7,147 nucleotides of DNA from an uncultured Clostridia bacterium (GCA_937907715.1 CALERM010000028.1:1-7147), one strand, 5' to 3'. Counted from the first letter of the stretch, positions 1 through 6,709 are shown. The notes: generated by a model not told the origin, from the letters alone. Numbers and translations are program-made.

Positions 1-33
1 GTACCAATCGTACCGCGGCGGGCGGTGTCTGTA

Positions 34-1152
34 TTATTTCAGCGAATAGGTCACGCCGTCGACTGTGACGGAAGAAAGCTCATCTAAATCAACCAGCCGG
101 GAAAACAGCCAGCTGGACTTTTTTTCGCTGTCCTCTGCGCCTCCGCCCGTGCCGGAATGACCGAGAGAACCATACGTGCCGTAGGGGGTTTCCGGATCAG
201 TCAGAGAAAAGCTTGTCCCATCGTTCAGAGTCAGGATAACCGTTGTCTCGCTGCGCCCATACCCGCTGCCGTCCAGCCGGAAGGAAATGGGCGTAATGGT
301 TGCCGTATCCCAACGATAGGTTTTCCCATCGTAGACAGACTCGTCCAGCGGGATGACAAGCTCTTCCTGAAGCTGCTCCGGAGCGGGAACTTCAAAGAGA
401 TAGACATTCTCTCCGTGAAAGCTCATGTCGAACAAAATCAGGTCGCCGGGTTCAAATTCTCCGCCGAGGTTGATCAGAAGTGCATAAGCCGTGTTTCCGT
501 CTACCTCAATGATATCCATGCCCATGCTGCCGTTTTTCCATTCGCGCTCGCGTCCTTCGCCGGAATTGTTGCTGGCAAGGACAAGCAGCATCCCGCCGCA
601 CTCTTTTTCTTCCAAGCTGGCATCCGGCAGTGCAGCGAGCTCTGCCGCCGCGTCGTCAGTTCTTGCCTCGATGCGCATGATGGCATACAGCGTATCTTTG
701 GAGACAAGCATGGATTCCAGCGTGAAAACAAAATCGTCCGTCTGCGCGGATACGCCGGTTTCGGCAATCTGCGCCTGATCCGGGACCTGCATGGTACCCT
801 CGGCAATCATCGCCTGTTCGGCTTCGGTGTAGGTTGGATAAGTTATGTCAACTTGCGTTGCTGTATCGTAGCTTACAACACTTTCTTTGACCAGAGCGGC
901 GGACGTTCCGAACAGCTGGTCGAACCAGCCGAGAGAATACGCAGCAAACCCGCTGACACAGAGCAGCGCGGCAAGAGCTGCCGCAAGCAGAAGCCTCCGA
1001 ACGGATTTCTGCGGTTTGCGTGCTTTGCCCGCGGTGTTCAGCTTTTCCATCGTCCTTTTCAGAATCCGCTCTGTTTCGCTGTCCTCCAACGGAGTAAGCG
1101 AATACTCTTGTTCCGGCGCATAGCGCATCAGTTCATCCCACGTCATCTTCAC
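34..1152 (-). CDS. Single-pass membrane protein, probable anti-sigma factor (DUF4179-like)
   Basis: The 372-residue protein has a charged N-terminal part (about 1-52) ending in a basic cluster (KPQKSVRR), one hydrophobic segment at about 53-73 and then roughly 300 residues predicted outside the membrane. This layout is typical of membrane anti-sigma factors encoded beside ECF sigma genes: the cytoplasmic part would bind the sigma factor and the outer part would sense a signal. The outer domain is rich in Asp, Glu, Thr and Gly and has a low-complexity Gly/Ser stretch near residues 325-340. The gene overlaps the end of the sigma gene by 20 bp, suggesting translational coupling. The start is GTG at 1152, because GGAGG at 1161-1165 lies 8 nt upstream; the ATG two codons later would be 14 nt away. 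The anti-sigma role is inferred from context and topology, and the outer domain resembles DUF4179-type proteins only by eye. Confidence 0.72.
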   Translation of the reverse strand: MKMTWDELMRYAPEQEYSLTPLEDSETERILKRTMEKLNTAGKARKPQKSVRRLLLAAALAALLCVSGFAAYSLGWFDQLFGTSAALVKESVVSYDTATQVDITYPTYTEAEQAMIAEGTMQVPDQAQIAETGVSAQTDDFVFTLESMLVSKDTLYAIMRIEARTDDAAAELAALPDASLEEKECGGMLLVLASNNSGEGREREWKNGSMGMDIIEVDGNTAYALLINLGGEFEPGDLILFDMSFHGENVYLFEVPAPEQLQEELVIPLDESVYDGKTYRWDTATITPISFRLDGSGYGRSETTVILTLNDGTSFSLTDPETPYGTYGSLGHSGTGGGAEDSEKKSSWLFSRLVDLDELSSVTVDGVTYSLK

Positions 1153-1684
1153 AGATAATGCCTCCCTTTTTGAGCTGCTTTCGCAGGGTCTGCCGCCCGC
1201 GCATCAGGCGCGAACGGACGGTTGCGGCGTTCAAATGCAGATGTTCTGCAATTTGCCCGGTTGTCTGCGACAGATCATAAAATCGATAGAAAATCTCGCG
1301 GTCCTCTTCTGTCAGACAGGAAAGTGCCTGCCGGATTGCCTCGCAGCGCTGGCTTTCATACATTTGCTCCCAAAGACGGTCGAGCGAAACGAGCGTGTCG
1401 TCCTCCAGCGGAACAAAGACCTTCTTCCGGCGCATTGCCTCCACTGTTTTATTGCGGGCAACCGCGCCCAGCCAGGGTCTCAACTGCCCGGATGTAATGT
1501 CCTTTGCACCATGCCACAGACTCAGAAAGACGTCAGACGTGATTTCCTCATGATCCTCCGGCGTCAGAACGCCGCGGCTGCGATTTCGTATGACGGTCAG
1601 AACGTAAGCTCCATACTGCACAATTGCCTGCTCCAGCGCGTCTGCATTTTGTTTTTGCAAGGAGCACAGCAAATCGCCGTCCAT
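1133..1684 (-). CDS. ECF-type RNA polymerase sigma factor (sigma-70 family)
   Basis: The 183-residue protein has the two-domain layout of group 4 sigma factors. Region 2 spans about residues 17-88 and includes DHEEITSDVFLSLW (44-57), the usual core-polymerase binding and -10 recognition helix. Region 4 spans about 115-172, with LTEEDREIFYRFYDLS (124-139) and a helix-turn-helix around QIAEHLHLNAATVRSRLMRG (144-163) that would bind the -35 element. The length is normal for the family. The start is ATG 1684, with an AGGAGG-type site just upstream. The open frame extends further upstream, but those codons would be read from the tRNA and its terminator and are not real. It is cotranscribed with the overlapping anti-sigma gene. 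The stress or signal it answers to cannot be read from the sequence. Confidence 0.9.
   Translation of the reverse strand: MDGDLLCSLQKQNADALEQAIVQYGAYVLTVIRNRSRGVLTPEDHEEITSDVFLSLWHGAKDITSGQLRPWLGAVARNKTVEAMRRKKVFVPLEDDTLVSLDRLWEQMYESQRCEAIRQALSCLTEEDREIFYRFYDLSQTTGQIAEHLHLNAATVRSRLMRGRQTLRKQLKKGGIICEDDVG
1161..1165 (-). promoter_or_regulatory. Ribosome binding site deciding the GTG start of the anti-sigma gene
   Basis: On the minus strand GGAGG lies 8 nt before GTG (1152-1150). It sits inside the end of the sigma gene, so ribosomes finishing the sigma factor would pass over it. Confidence 0.7.
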
Positions 1685-1692
1685 ATCGCATC

Positions 1693-1698
1693 CCTCCT
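1693..1698 (-). promoter_or_regulatory. Ribosome binding site of the sigma gene
   Basis: AGGAGG on the minus strand, 8 nt before ATG 1684. It fixes the start at this codon and excludes the longer frame that runs into the tRNA. Confidence 0.8.
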
Positions 1699-1760
1699 TT
1701 TGCGTTTTATCAACATGCTGATGTCTTTCATGTCGAGCGTTTGCGCATTTCTGTTGCATA

Positions 1761-1801
1761 GAAAAAGAAAAACTCCTCAAATTCCGAAGAATCTGAGGAG
1801 T
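1761..1801 (-). terminator. Intrinsic terminator of tRNA-Leu
   Basis: Read on the minus strand, a 13-bp stem (1801-1789 with 1784-1772, one G-U pair) is closed by a UUCG tetraloop on a C-G pair, then followed by T4-C-T5 (1771-1762). The stem begins at the base directly after the tRNA CCA end, with no spacer. On the plus strand there is no T-run after the stem, so it acts for the tRNA. Confidence 0.93.
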
Positions 1802-1889
1802 TGGTGCGCGAGGCGGGACTTGAACCCGCACGTCCGGAGTGGACACTAGAACCTGAATCTAGCGAGTCTGCCAATTCCACCACTCGCGC
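1802..1889 (-). tRNA. tRNA-Leu, anticodon CAG
   Basis: An 88-nt class II tRNA. The acceptor stem GCGCGAG/CTCGCGC pairs perfectly, and the discriminator A and CCA are encoded (CCA at 1804-1802). The anticodon stem CTAGA/TCTAG encloses the loop TTCAGGT, giving anticodon CAG (1855-1853), which reads CUG. A long variable arm with a GTCC/GGAC stem is the mark of Leu/Ser/Tyr tRNAs. The T-arm GCGGG-TTCAAGT-CCCGC is canonical. Confidence 0.97.
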
Positions 1890-1921
1890 ATTATTTGTTG
1901 CCGTCTCGCGACTGCTACAGT

Positions 1922-1950
1922 ATAGTAGCACAAGAGGCTTCGATTGTCAA
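1922..1950 (-). promoter_or_regulatory. Sigma-A promoter of tRNA-Leu
   Basis: On the minus strand a perfect -35 TTGACA (1950-1945), a 17-nt spacer and TACTAT (1927-1922) preceded by TG-C, i.e. an extended -10. Initiation would fall about 25 nt before the mature tRNA 5' end. An inverted repeat TGCTAC/GTAGCA overlaps the -10 and start region. Confidence 0.88.
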
Positions 1951-2024
1951 GCGCTTTTTTCCGTCTTTTTCGGTTCCGGCGTTTGCTATTAGCAGTTTTA
2001 ATGGCAAGCATATCAAACAGATCA

Positions 2025-2052
2025 TTTACTTATGCCGTTTGCGTGCTATAAT
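2025..2052 (+). promoter_or_regulatory. Promoter of the purA-purB operon
   Basis: A perfect -10 TATAAT (2047-2052) with an extended TG-C just before it. A -35-like TTTACT lies at 2025-2030 with a 16-nt spacer. The expected start near 2059 gives a leader of about 40 nt, with no room for a long riboswitch. I see no clear PurR-box inverted repeat. Confidence 0.8.
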
Positions 2053-2083
2053 AGCCGAAGATAAAATACAAACGAAACGCACG

Positions 2084-2089
2084 AAGGAG
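2084..2089 (+). promoter_or_regulatory. Ribosome binding site deciding the purA start
   Basis: AAGGAG lies 10 nt before ATG 2100. The in-frame ATG at 2091 is only 1 nt after it and therefore cannot be the start. Confidence 0.8.
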
Positions 2090-2099
2090 AATGACAAAC

Positions 2100-3374
2100 A
2101 TGAGCAACTGCGCAATTGTGGGTATCAACTGGGGCGACGAAGGCAAGGGCCGTATGGTCGACCTGATCGCAAGAGAATACGACATCGTCTGCCGCTATCA
2201 GGGCGGCAACAATGCCGGCCACACCATCGTAAACGAATACGGCAAGTTTGCCCTGCATCTGATTCCGTCCGGCATCTGCCTGCCCGGCGTTGTGAACGTG
2301 CTGGGCAACGGCGTCGTCGTCGACATTGAGGACCTCTGGAAGGAAATGTCCGCGCTCAAGGACGCAGGCGTGCCCATCACGCCGGAAAACTTCAAGATTT
2401 CCGACCGCGCAACCATCGTCTTCCCCTATCACCGCGCGCTCGACGGTCTGGAAGAGGCTCGCCTCAAGGACAAGAAGTACGGCTCGACCCTGCGCGGCAT
2501 CGCGCCGGTCTACTCGGACAAGTATCAGAAGAAGACCATCATGGTCGGAGAGCTGCTGTACCCCGAGTATCTGGAAAAGCGTCTTGCCTCCATCCTTGAA
2601 TGGAAAAACCTGACGATTCAGAACGTCTACGGCGCTGAAGCCTATAAGCTCTCTGACATGCTCGCCTGGTGCAGGGAGTTTGGCGAAAAGCTTGCACCCT
2701 ATATCTGCAACACGACAAAGTATCTGTATGACGCGCAGGCTGCCGGCAAGAACATCATGTTTGAAGCGCAGCTCGGCGCGCTGCGCGATATTGACTTCGG
2801 TATCTTCCCCTACACGTCGTCTTCCTCCTCCAATGCCGGTTACGCCTGCGTGGGCGCGGGTATCCCGGGCAGCCACGTCGATCGTACAGTCGGCATCGTG
2901 AAGGCATACTCCACCTGCGTCGGCGAAGGTCCGTTCACGGCAGAGTGGTTCGGCGAGGAGGCGGAAAAGCTCCGCGAAGCCGGCGCAGAGTACGGCGCGT
3001 CCACGGGTCGTCCCCGCCGCGTCGGTCCCATCGACATCGTTGCTACCCGTTACGGCTGCCAAATTCAGGGCGCGACCGAGGTTGCGCTCACGAAGCTCGA
3101 CGTTCTTTCCTATATGACCGAGATTCCCATCTGCGAGCAGTATGAGGTCGACGGTGAAAAGACCGATGATTTCCCCTTCACCGCCGTCATCGACAAGGCA
3201 AAGCCCGTCATGACCTCCATGCCCGGCTGGAGCTGCGACATTTCCGGCATCCGCAAATATGAAGATCTGCCCGTCGAGGCGCGCAACTATGTCGAGTATA
3301 TCGAAAAGAAAATCGGCTGCCATATCAGCTACGTCTCCGTCGGCGCCAAGCGCGACGAGATCATCTACCGCTAA
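2100..3374 (+). CDS. purA: Adenylosuccinate synthetase
   Basis: The 424-residue cytoplasmic enzyme makes adenylosuccinate from IMP, aspartate and GTP, the first committed step to AMP. The P-loop signature WGDEGKG (11-17) carries the catalytic Asp13. NAGHT holds His41, at the same number as in the E. coli enzyme. STGRPRR (301-307) is the aspartate-binding loop, and ALTKLD (329-334) is the guanine-binding TKLD motif. Length is normal. The second family signature, usually GIGPAYxxKxxR, reads GIAPVYSDKYQK (133-144), so Lys replaces the Arg known as Arg143 in E. coli. The usual TTRVGAGPF reads STCVGEGPF (271-279). The hallmark catalytic residues are intact, so I expect an active enzyme of a divergent clade. 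purB follows 12 bp downstream. Confidence 0.96.
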   Translation: MSNCAIVGINWGDEGKGRMVDLIAREYDIVCRYQGGNNAGHTIVNEYGKFALHLIPSGICLPGVVNVLGNGVVVDIEDLWKEMSALKDAGVPITPENFKISDRATIVFPYHRALDGLEEARLKDKKYGSTLRGIAPVYSDKYQKKTIMVGELLYPEYLEKRLASILEWKNLTIQNVYGAEAYKLSDMLAWCREFGEKLAPYICNTTKYLYDAQAAGKNIMFEAQLGALRDIDFGIFPYTSSSSSNAGYACVGAGIPGSHVDRTVGIVKAYSTCVGEGPFTAEWFGEEAEKLREAGAEYGASTGRPRRVGPIDIVATRYGCQIQGATEVALTKLDVLSYMTEIPICEQYEVDGEKTDDFPFTAVIDKAKPVMTSMPGWSCDISGIRKYEDLPVEARNYVEYIEKKIGCHISYVSVGAKRDEIIYR

Positions 3375-3386
3375 GGAGAAACTGGC

Positions 3387-4802
3387 ATGAAACCCACCTA
3401 TGAAAGCCCGCTTGCCTCGCGCTACGCCTCGAAGTACATGCTGCACCTGTTTTCCCCGGACAGCCGGTTCGAGACGTGGAGAAAGCTCTGGGTAGCGCTG
3501 GCGCGCGCGGAGCATGAGCTGGGGCTGCCGGTCACGCAGGCGCAGGTCGACGAGCTGGCGGCGCACGTCAGCCCGATTGACTACGATGTCGTTTCCAAAA
3601 AGGAAAGAGAAATCCGTCACGATGTGATGGCGCACATCTATGCCTTCGGTGTGGACGCGCCGGGCGCAAAGGGCATCATCCATCTGGGCGCGACGAGCTG
3701 CTATGTGACCGACAACGCGGACCTCATTTTATACCGCGACGGACTTCGCTATCTCGAGGGGCAGCTGGAAGCCGCGATGCAGAATCTGTGCGACTTCGCA
3801 GACCGGTATGCCGCCCTGCCCTGCCTCGGCTACACGCACTATCAGCCCGCGCAGCTGGTGACGGTCGGCAAGCGCGCGACGCTGTGGCTGCAGGACCTGA
3901 TGCTGGACCTGGAAGAGCTGCGCGACGTTCTTTCCGCCATCCGTTTCCTCGGCTGCCGCGGCACGACGGGCACGGAAGCAAGCTTCCTGTCCCTTTTTGA
4001 AGGCGACAGCACGAAGATTGACGAAATGAACCGGAAATTAGCCGCAAGCTTCGGCTTTGACCGGCTCTACGATGTATGCGGGCAGACCTATCCCCGGAAG
4101 CTGGACAGCCGGATTCTGAACGTCCTGTCGTCCATTGCCCAGAGCTGCTGCCGGTTTGCCAATGACATCCGGCTTTTGCAGCACGACCGGCAGGTCGAAG
4201 AGCCGTTTGAAGAAAACCAGGTCGGCTCGTCCGCCATGCCCTACAAGCGCAACCCCATGCGCTGCGAGCGTATCTGCTCGCTCTCCCGGTATATCATGGC
4301 AGACGCGATGAATGCGCCGATGACTGCGTCGACGCAGTGGCTCGAGCGCACGCTCGACGACTCGGCAAACCGCCGCATTTCGCTTCCGGAGGCGTTTCTC
4401 GCCTGCGACGGCATTCTGCGGCTGATGCAGAACGTGACGAAGGGACTGCATGTGAACGAAAAAATCGTTGCCCGGTTTGTTTCGGAATACCTGCCGTTTA
4501 TCGCAACAGAGAATCTTCTGATGGCTGCCGTCAAGCATGGCGCAGACCGTCAGCAGGTCCATGAGATCATCCGAAAAGCCTCCATGGAGGCGACCGCGCA
4601 AATGAAAAACGGCGAGCGCTGGGATCTCATCGCGGCGCTTGCCGCCGAGCCTGCCTTCGGCATGACGGAAGCGGAAATCCGGTCCCACATGGACCCGGCA
4701 AATTATATCGGGCGCTGCCCCGAGCAGGTGCAGGCATTCACGAAAAAATGCCGCGCGCTGTGCAAAAATGCCGCCGCCTGCGCCGAGGAAATCTCGCTGT
4801 AA
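3387..4802 (+). CDS. purB: Adenylosuccinate lyase, eukaryote-like long form
   Basis: The 471-residue enzyme of the fumarase/aspartase superfamily acts twice in purine synthesis: it splits SAICAR to AICAR and adenylosuccinate to AMP, releasing fumarate. The family signature GSSAMPYKRNP (280-290) holds the catalytic Ser281. His151 in GYTHYQPAQ is the general acid, and His78 in RHDVMAH is also conserved. These correspond to human ADSL Ser289, His159 and His86 with a constant offset of 8. The protein tracks the human enzyme closely from SPLASRYAS at the N-terminus to TLDDSANRR (322-330), and is longer than the roughly 430-residue B. subtilis type. The Shine-Dalgarno AAGGAG (3373-3378) overlaps the purA TAA stop, which points to tight coupling within one operon. 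Confidence 0.96.
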   Translation: MKPTYESPLASRYASKYMLHLFSPDSRFETWRKLWVALARAEHELGLPVTQAQVDELAAHVSPIDYDVVSKKEREIRHDVMAHIYAFGVDAPGAKGIIHLGATSCYVTDNADLILYRDGLRYLEGQLEAAMQNLCDFADRYAALPCLGYTHYQPAQLVTVGKRATLWLQDLMLDLEELRDVLSAIRFLGCRGTTGTEASFLSLFEGDSTKIDEMNRKLAASFGFDRLYDVCGQTYPRKLDSRILNVLSSIAQSCCRFANDIRLLQHDRQVEEPFEENQVGSSAMPYKRNPMRCERICSLSRYIMADAMNAPMTASTQWLERTLDDSANRRISLPEAFLACDGILRLMQNVTKGLHVNEKIVARFVSEYLPFIATENLLMAAVKHGADRQQVHEIIRKASMEATAQMKNGERWDLIAALAAEPAFGMTEAEIRSHMDPANYIGRCPEQVQAFTKKCRALCKNAAACAEEISL

Positions 4803-4810
4803 ATCCGCGC

Positions 4811-4839
4811 TTGACAGCCTGTCGGTTTTCCTGTAACAT
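4811..4839 (+). promoter_or_regulatory. Probable promoter of the MATE transporter gene
   Basis: A perfect -35 TTGACA (4811-4816), a 17-nt spacer and a -10-like TAACAT (4834-4839, 4 of 6 matches), starting 9 nt after the purB stop. Transcription would begin near 4846 and give a leader of about 125 nt. Confidence 0.6.
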
Positions 4840-4847
4840 ATAGCTTG

Positions 4848-4868
4848 CTGTTTACTGTTTACTGTTTA
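4848..4868 (+). repeat. Three perfect tandem copies of CTGTTTA
   Basis: Copies at 4848-4854, 4855-4861 and 4862-4868, with no mismatches. They lie just after the proposed -10 box, at the expected RNA 5' end, and run into the first arm of the leader hairpins. Confidence 0.9.
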
Positions 4869-4918
4869 CGGGAGAATTGCAAATTTTGGCTCCCGTCCTG
4901 TTTGGACGGGAGCCGTTT
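4868..4918 (+). promoter_or_regulatory. Leader with two mutually exclusive hairpins (attenuator-like, or purAB terminator)
   Basis: Three arms share sequence. Arm 1 is ACGGGAG (4868-4874), arm 2 is GGCTCCCGTCC (4888-4898) and arm 3 is GGACGGGAGCC (4904-4914). Arms 2 and 3 form a perfect 11-bp GC-rich stem with a TGTTT loop, followed only by GTTTCT, a poor T-run. Arm 1 can instead pair with arm 2 over 7 bp. This is the geometry of an antiterminator/terminator switch, but the weak T-run means it may be just an inefficient terminator after purB or a stabilising leader structure. Confidence 0.5.
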
Positions 4919-4971
4919 CTGCGCGTTTGAGACGTGCGGTTTTACGGATGGAAAGGAAGAAAAGACGGTCC

Positions 4972-6345
4972 ATGGAACAGGTACGAACGGAAAACAAAAT
5001 GGGTACAATGCCCATCGGAAAGCTGCTGGCGAATATGGCGATCCCCATGATGGTCTCGATGCTGGTGCAGGCGTTTTACAATGTCGTTGACAGTATTTAT
5101 GTTTCGCAGCTCAACGAGAATGCGCTGAGCGCCATCTCGCTTGCGTTTCCGCTTCAGAACCTGATGATTGCCTTTGGAAGCGGTACGGCGGTCGGTACGA
5201 ACGCGCTGTTATCGCGCGCGCTGGGCGCAAAACGGCATGATCTGGTCGACCGCGCGGCAAACACATCAATCTTTCTGCTGTTCTGCAACTTCGCTGTCTT
5301 CTGCGCGCTGGGACTGACGCTCTCGAGACCCTTCTTCCTGGCGCAGACGGACGTTTCGCAGATTGTGGAATACGGCACAAGCTACACCTCCATCTGCCTC
5401 GGCGCGTCAATCGGCATTTTTGCACAGTTCTGCTTTGAGCGGCTGCTGCAATCGACGGGGCGGACGAAGCTTGCCATGTACACGCAGATCGCGGGCGCGG
5501 TGATCAACATCATTCTGGACCCGATTCTGATCTTCGGCTGGCTCGGCTTTCCGCGCATGGAGGTCGCCGGTGCGGCGGTTGCAACGGTCATCGGACAGAT
5601 TATCGCGGCAATCCTGGCGCTTTGGATGAACCTCAAATATAATCCCGATGTCCGCATCCGCCCGAGCCATATCCGTTTCCATTGGGACACGGTGAAGGAA
5701 ATCTACCGCGTGGGCATTCCTTCAATTGTCATGATGTCCATCAGCTCGGTGATGAACTTCGGGCTCAACCAGATTCTCATCGCCTTTTCTACCACAGCAG
5801 CCGCCGTCTTCGGCGTCTACTTCAAGCTCCAGAGCTTTATCTTCATGCCGGTGTTCGGTCTGAATAACGGTATGGTGCCGATCATTTCCTATAACTACGG
5901 TGCGAGAAAGCCCGAGCGCGTCAAAAAAACCATCCGCCTTTCCGTCACCGCAGCGATCTGCCTGATGCTTGTTGGTCTGGCGCTCTTCGAACTGATTCCG
6001 GGAACGCTTCTGACGCTCTTCAACGCCACCGACCGCATGCGCGAAATCGGCATTCCCGCCTTCCGGATTATCGCAATTCACTTCCTGTTCGCGGGCTTCT
6101 GCATCGTCTCGGGCTCTGTATTTCAGGCAATCGGCAATCCGCTGCATGCGCTCATCAACTCCGTGTGCCGCCAGCTTGTGGTGCTGCTGCCGGCGGCGTG
6201 GCTGCTGGCGCAGACGGGAAAGCTGGAAATGGTGTGGTTCTGCTTCCCGATTGCGGAAATCTTCTCGTTTATCCTCAGCTCCATCTTCCTGCGCAGGACG
6301 CTTAAAATCGCGCATGCGCGCATGCTGGCGGAGGATGCAGAGTAA
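4972..6345 (+). CDS. MATE-family multidrug efflux transporter
   Basis: The 457-residue inner-membrane protein should have 12 transmembrane helices in two homologous halves and export drugs or metabolites by Na+ or H+ antiport. Family-typical stretches are FYNVVDSIYVSQL (35-47) in helix 1, GSGTAVGTNALLSRALG (69-85), NIILDPILIFG (179-189) in the first half, and FMPVFGLNNGMVPIISYNYG (291-310) and FQAIGNP (384-390) in the second. It resembles the MepA/NorM-like group, but the substrate cannot be told. The chosen ATG gives the usual N-terminus and has AAGGAAG (4953-4959) 12 nt upstream. The alternatives ATG 4948 and TTG 4927 lack a ribosome site and would add a very basic extension. No MarR- or TetR-type regulator lies beside it. 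A promoter and structured leader precede it, and a strong terminator follows. Confidence 0.92.
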   Translation: MEQVRTENKMGTMPIGKLLANMAIPMMVSMLVQAFYNVVDSIYVSQLNENALSAISLAFPLQNLMIAFGSGTAVGTNALLSRALGAKRHDLVDRAANTSIFLLFCNFAVFCALGLTLSRPFFLAQTDVSQIVEYGTSYTSICLGASIGIFAQFCFERLLQSTGRTKLAMYTQIAGAVINIILDPILIFGWLGFPRMEVAGAAVATVIGQIIAAILALWMNLKYNPDVRIRPSHIRFHWDTVKEIYRVGIPSIVMMSISSVMNFGLNQILIAFSTTAAAVFGVYFKLQSFIFMPVFGLNNGMVPIISYNYGARKPERVKKTIRLSVTAAICLMLVGLALFELIPGTLLTLFNATDRMREIGIPAFRIIAIHFLFAGFCIVSGSVFQAIGNPLHALINSVCRQLVVLLPAAWLLAQTGKLEMVWFCFPIAEIFSFILSSIFLRRTLKIAHARMLAEDAE

Positions 6346-6353
6346 CTGTAAAT

Positions 6354-6395
6354 ACGGCTGCAGCTTCGTTTATTCGGAGCGGCAGCCGTTTTTTT
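6354..6395 (+). terminator. Intrinsic terminator of the MATE gene
   Basis: The outer stem ACGGCTGC/GCAGCCGT (6354-6361 with 6382-6389) continues after one A-G mismatch into GCTTCG/CGGAGC (6363-6368 with 6375-6380, one T-G pair) with a TTTATT loop. It is followed by a T-run to 6395. It starts 8 nt after the stop codon. Confidence 0.93.
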
Positions 6396-6463
6396 GAAAT
6401 TTATTTGCAATCGCTGCAACGTCTCTGCCTCCGCTCTCGTCTTATCAGACAGAACAACCTTTC

Positions 6464-6469
6464 AGGAGG
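6464..6469 (+). promoter_or_regulatory. Strong ribosome binding site of the 46-codon small ORF
   Basis: A perfect AGGAGG with 7 nt to ATG 6477. It is the main reason to call the small ORF a gene and to prefer this start over upstream in-frame codons. Confidence 0.75.
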
Positions 6470-6476
6470 AAAAGCT

Positions 6477-6617
6477 ATGCGTTATCTGTTCCCGATTCTG
6501 CTGCTCGTTGCGAGCGTGCTGCTTTGCATCTGCGCCGCACCGAGCGTCGTCTCCACCCTCTACCCCGCCACAAGCGTCAGCGGTGCAATTACCTTGCCGG
6601 GCAGTATGCTTCCGTAA
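6477..6617 (+). CDS. Small hydrophobic protein, 46 residues, unknown function
   Basis: I do not recognise this protein. It has a short basic start (MRY), a hydrophobic core at about residues 4-21 (PILLLVASVLLCICAA) and a polar, Pro/Ser/Thr-rich tail. It could be a single-span membrane peptide or a secreted peptide; the Cys residues do not form a proper lipobox. Leu, Ile and Val make up 17 of 46 residues. It ends 104 bp before the brnQ start on the same strand, so it may share a transcript with brnQ or act as its leader peptide. I see no terminator between the two that would support attenuation. The perfect AGGAGG site is the strongest evidence for translation. No convincing promoter is visible in the 81 bp between the MATE terminator and this ORF. 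Confidence 0.55.
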   Translation: MRYLFPILLLVASVLLCICAAPSVVSTLYPATSVSGAITLPGSMLP

Positions 6618-6709
6618 ATCAAACGTCCCATTTTCTGGTCTTATATTTCCCTTTGAGACACAATATATTAGCAGTCGGTCCGCTTTGCGGCGCAATACAT
6701 TCGCCTTCA

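Noticed and set aside
157..1158. 333-codon plus-strand frame
   Set aside because: Shadow of the anti-sigma gene, with no ribosome site and no recognisable domain.
1685..1846. 54-codon upstream extension of the sigma gene (minus strand)
   Set aside because: It is read from the tRNA-Leu 3' half and its terminator; the real ATG has a strong ribosome site at 1693-1698.
1801..1992. Plus-strand 63-codon frame containing GLEPARP
   Set aside because: This is the usual translation of an antisense tRNA gene, not a protein gene.
2046..3683. 545-codon open frame on the minus strand
   Set aside because: It is the shadow of purA and part of purB; the plus-strand frames carry clear family motifs and ribosome sites, and the long antisense frame follows from GC-rich codon use.
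4838..4918. Riboswitch in the MATE leader
   Set aside because: The structured part is only about 50 nt and I recognise no known riboswitch core; recorded instead as alternative hairpins.
4845..5090. 81-codon frame starting TTG in the MATE leader, as a possible leader peptide
   Set aside because: No ribosome site before the TTG, and it runs far into the MATE gene in another frame.
5722..6315. 197-codon minus-strand frame
   Set aside because: Shadow of the MATE gene; highly charged, low-quality composition.
6405..6419. TTGCA-ATCGC-TGCAA inverted repeat as an operator
   Set aside because: Arms of only 5 bp and no associated promoter boxes at a proper distance.
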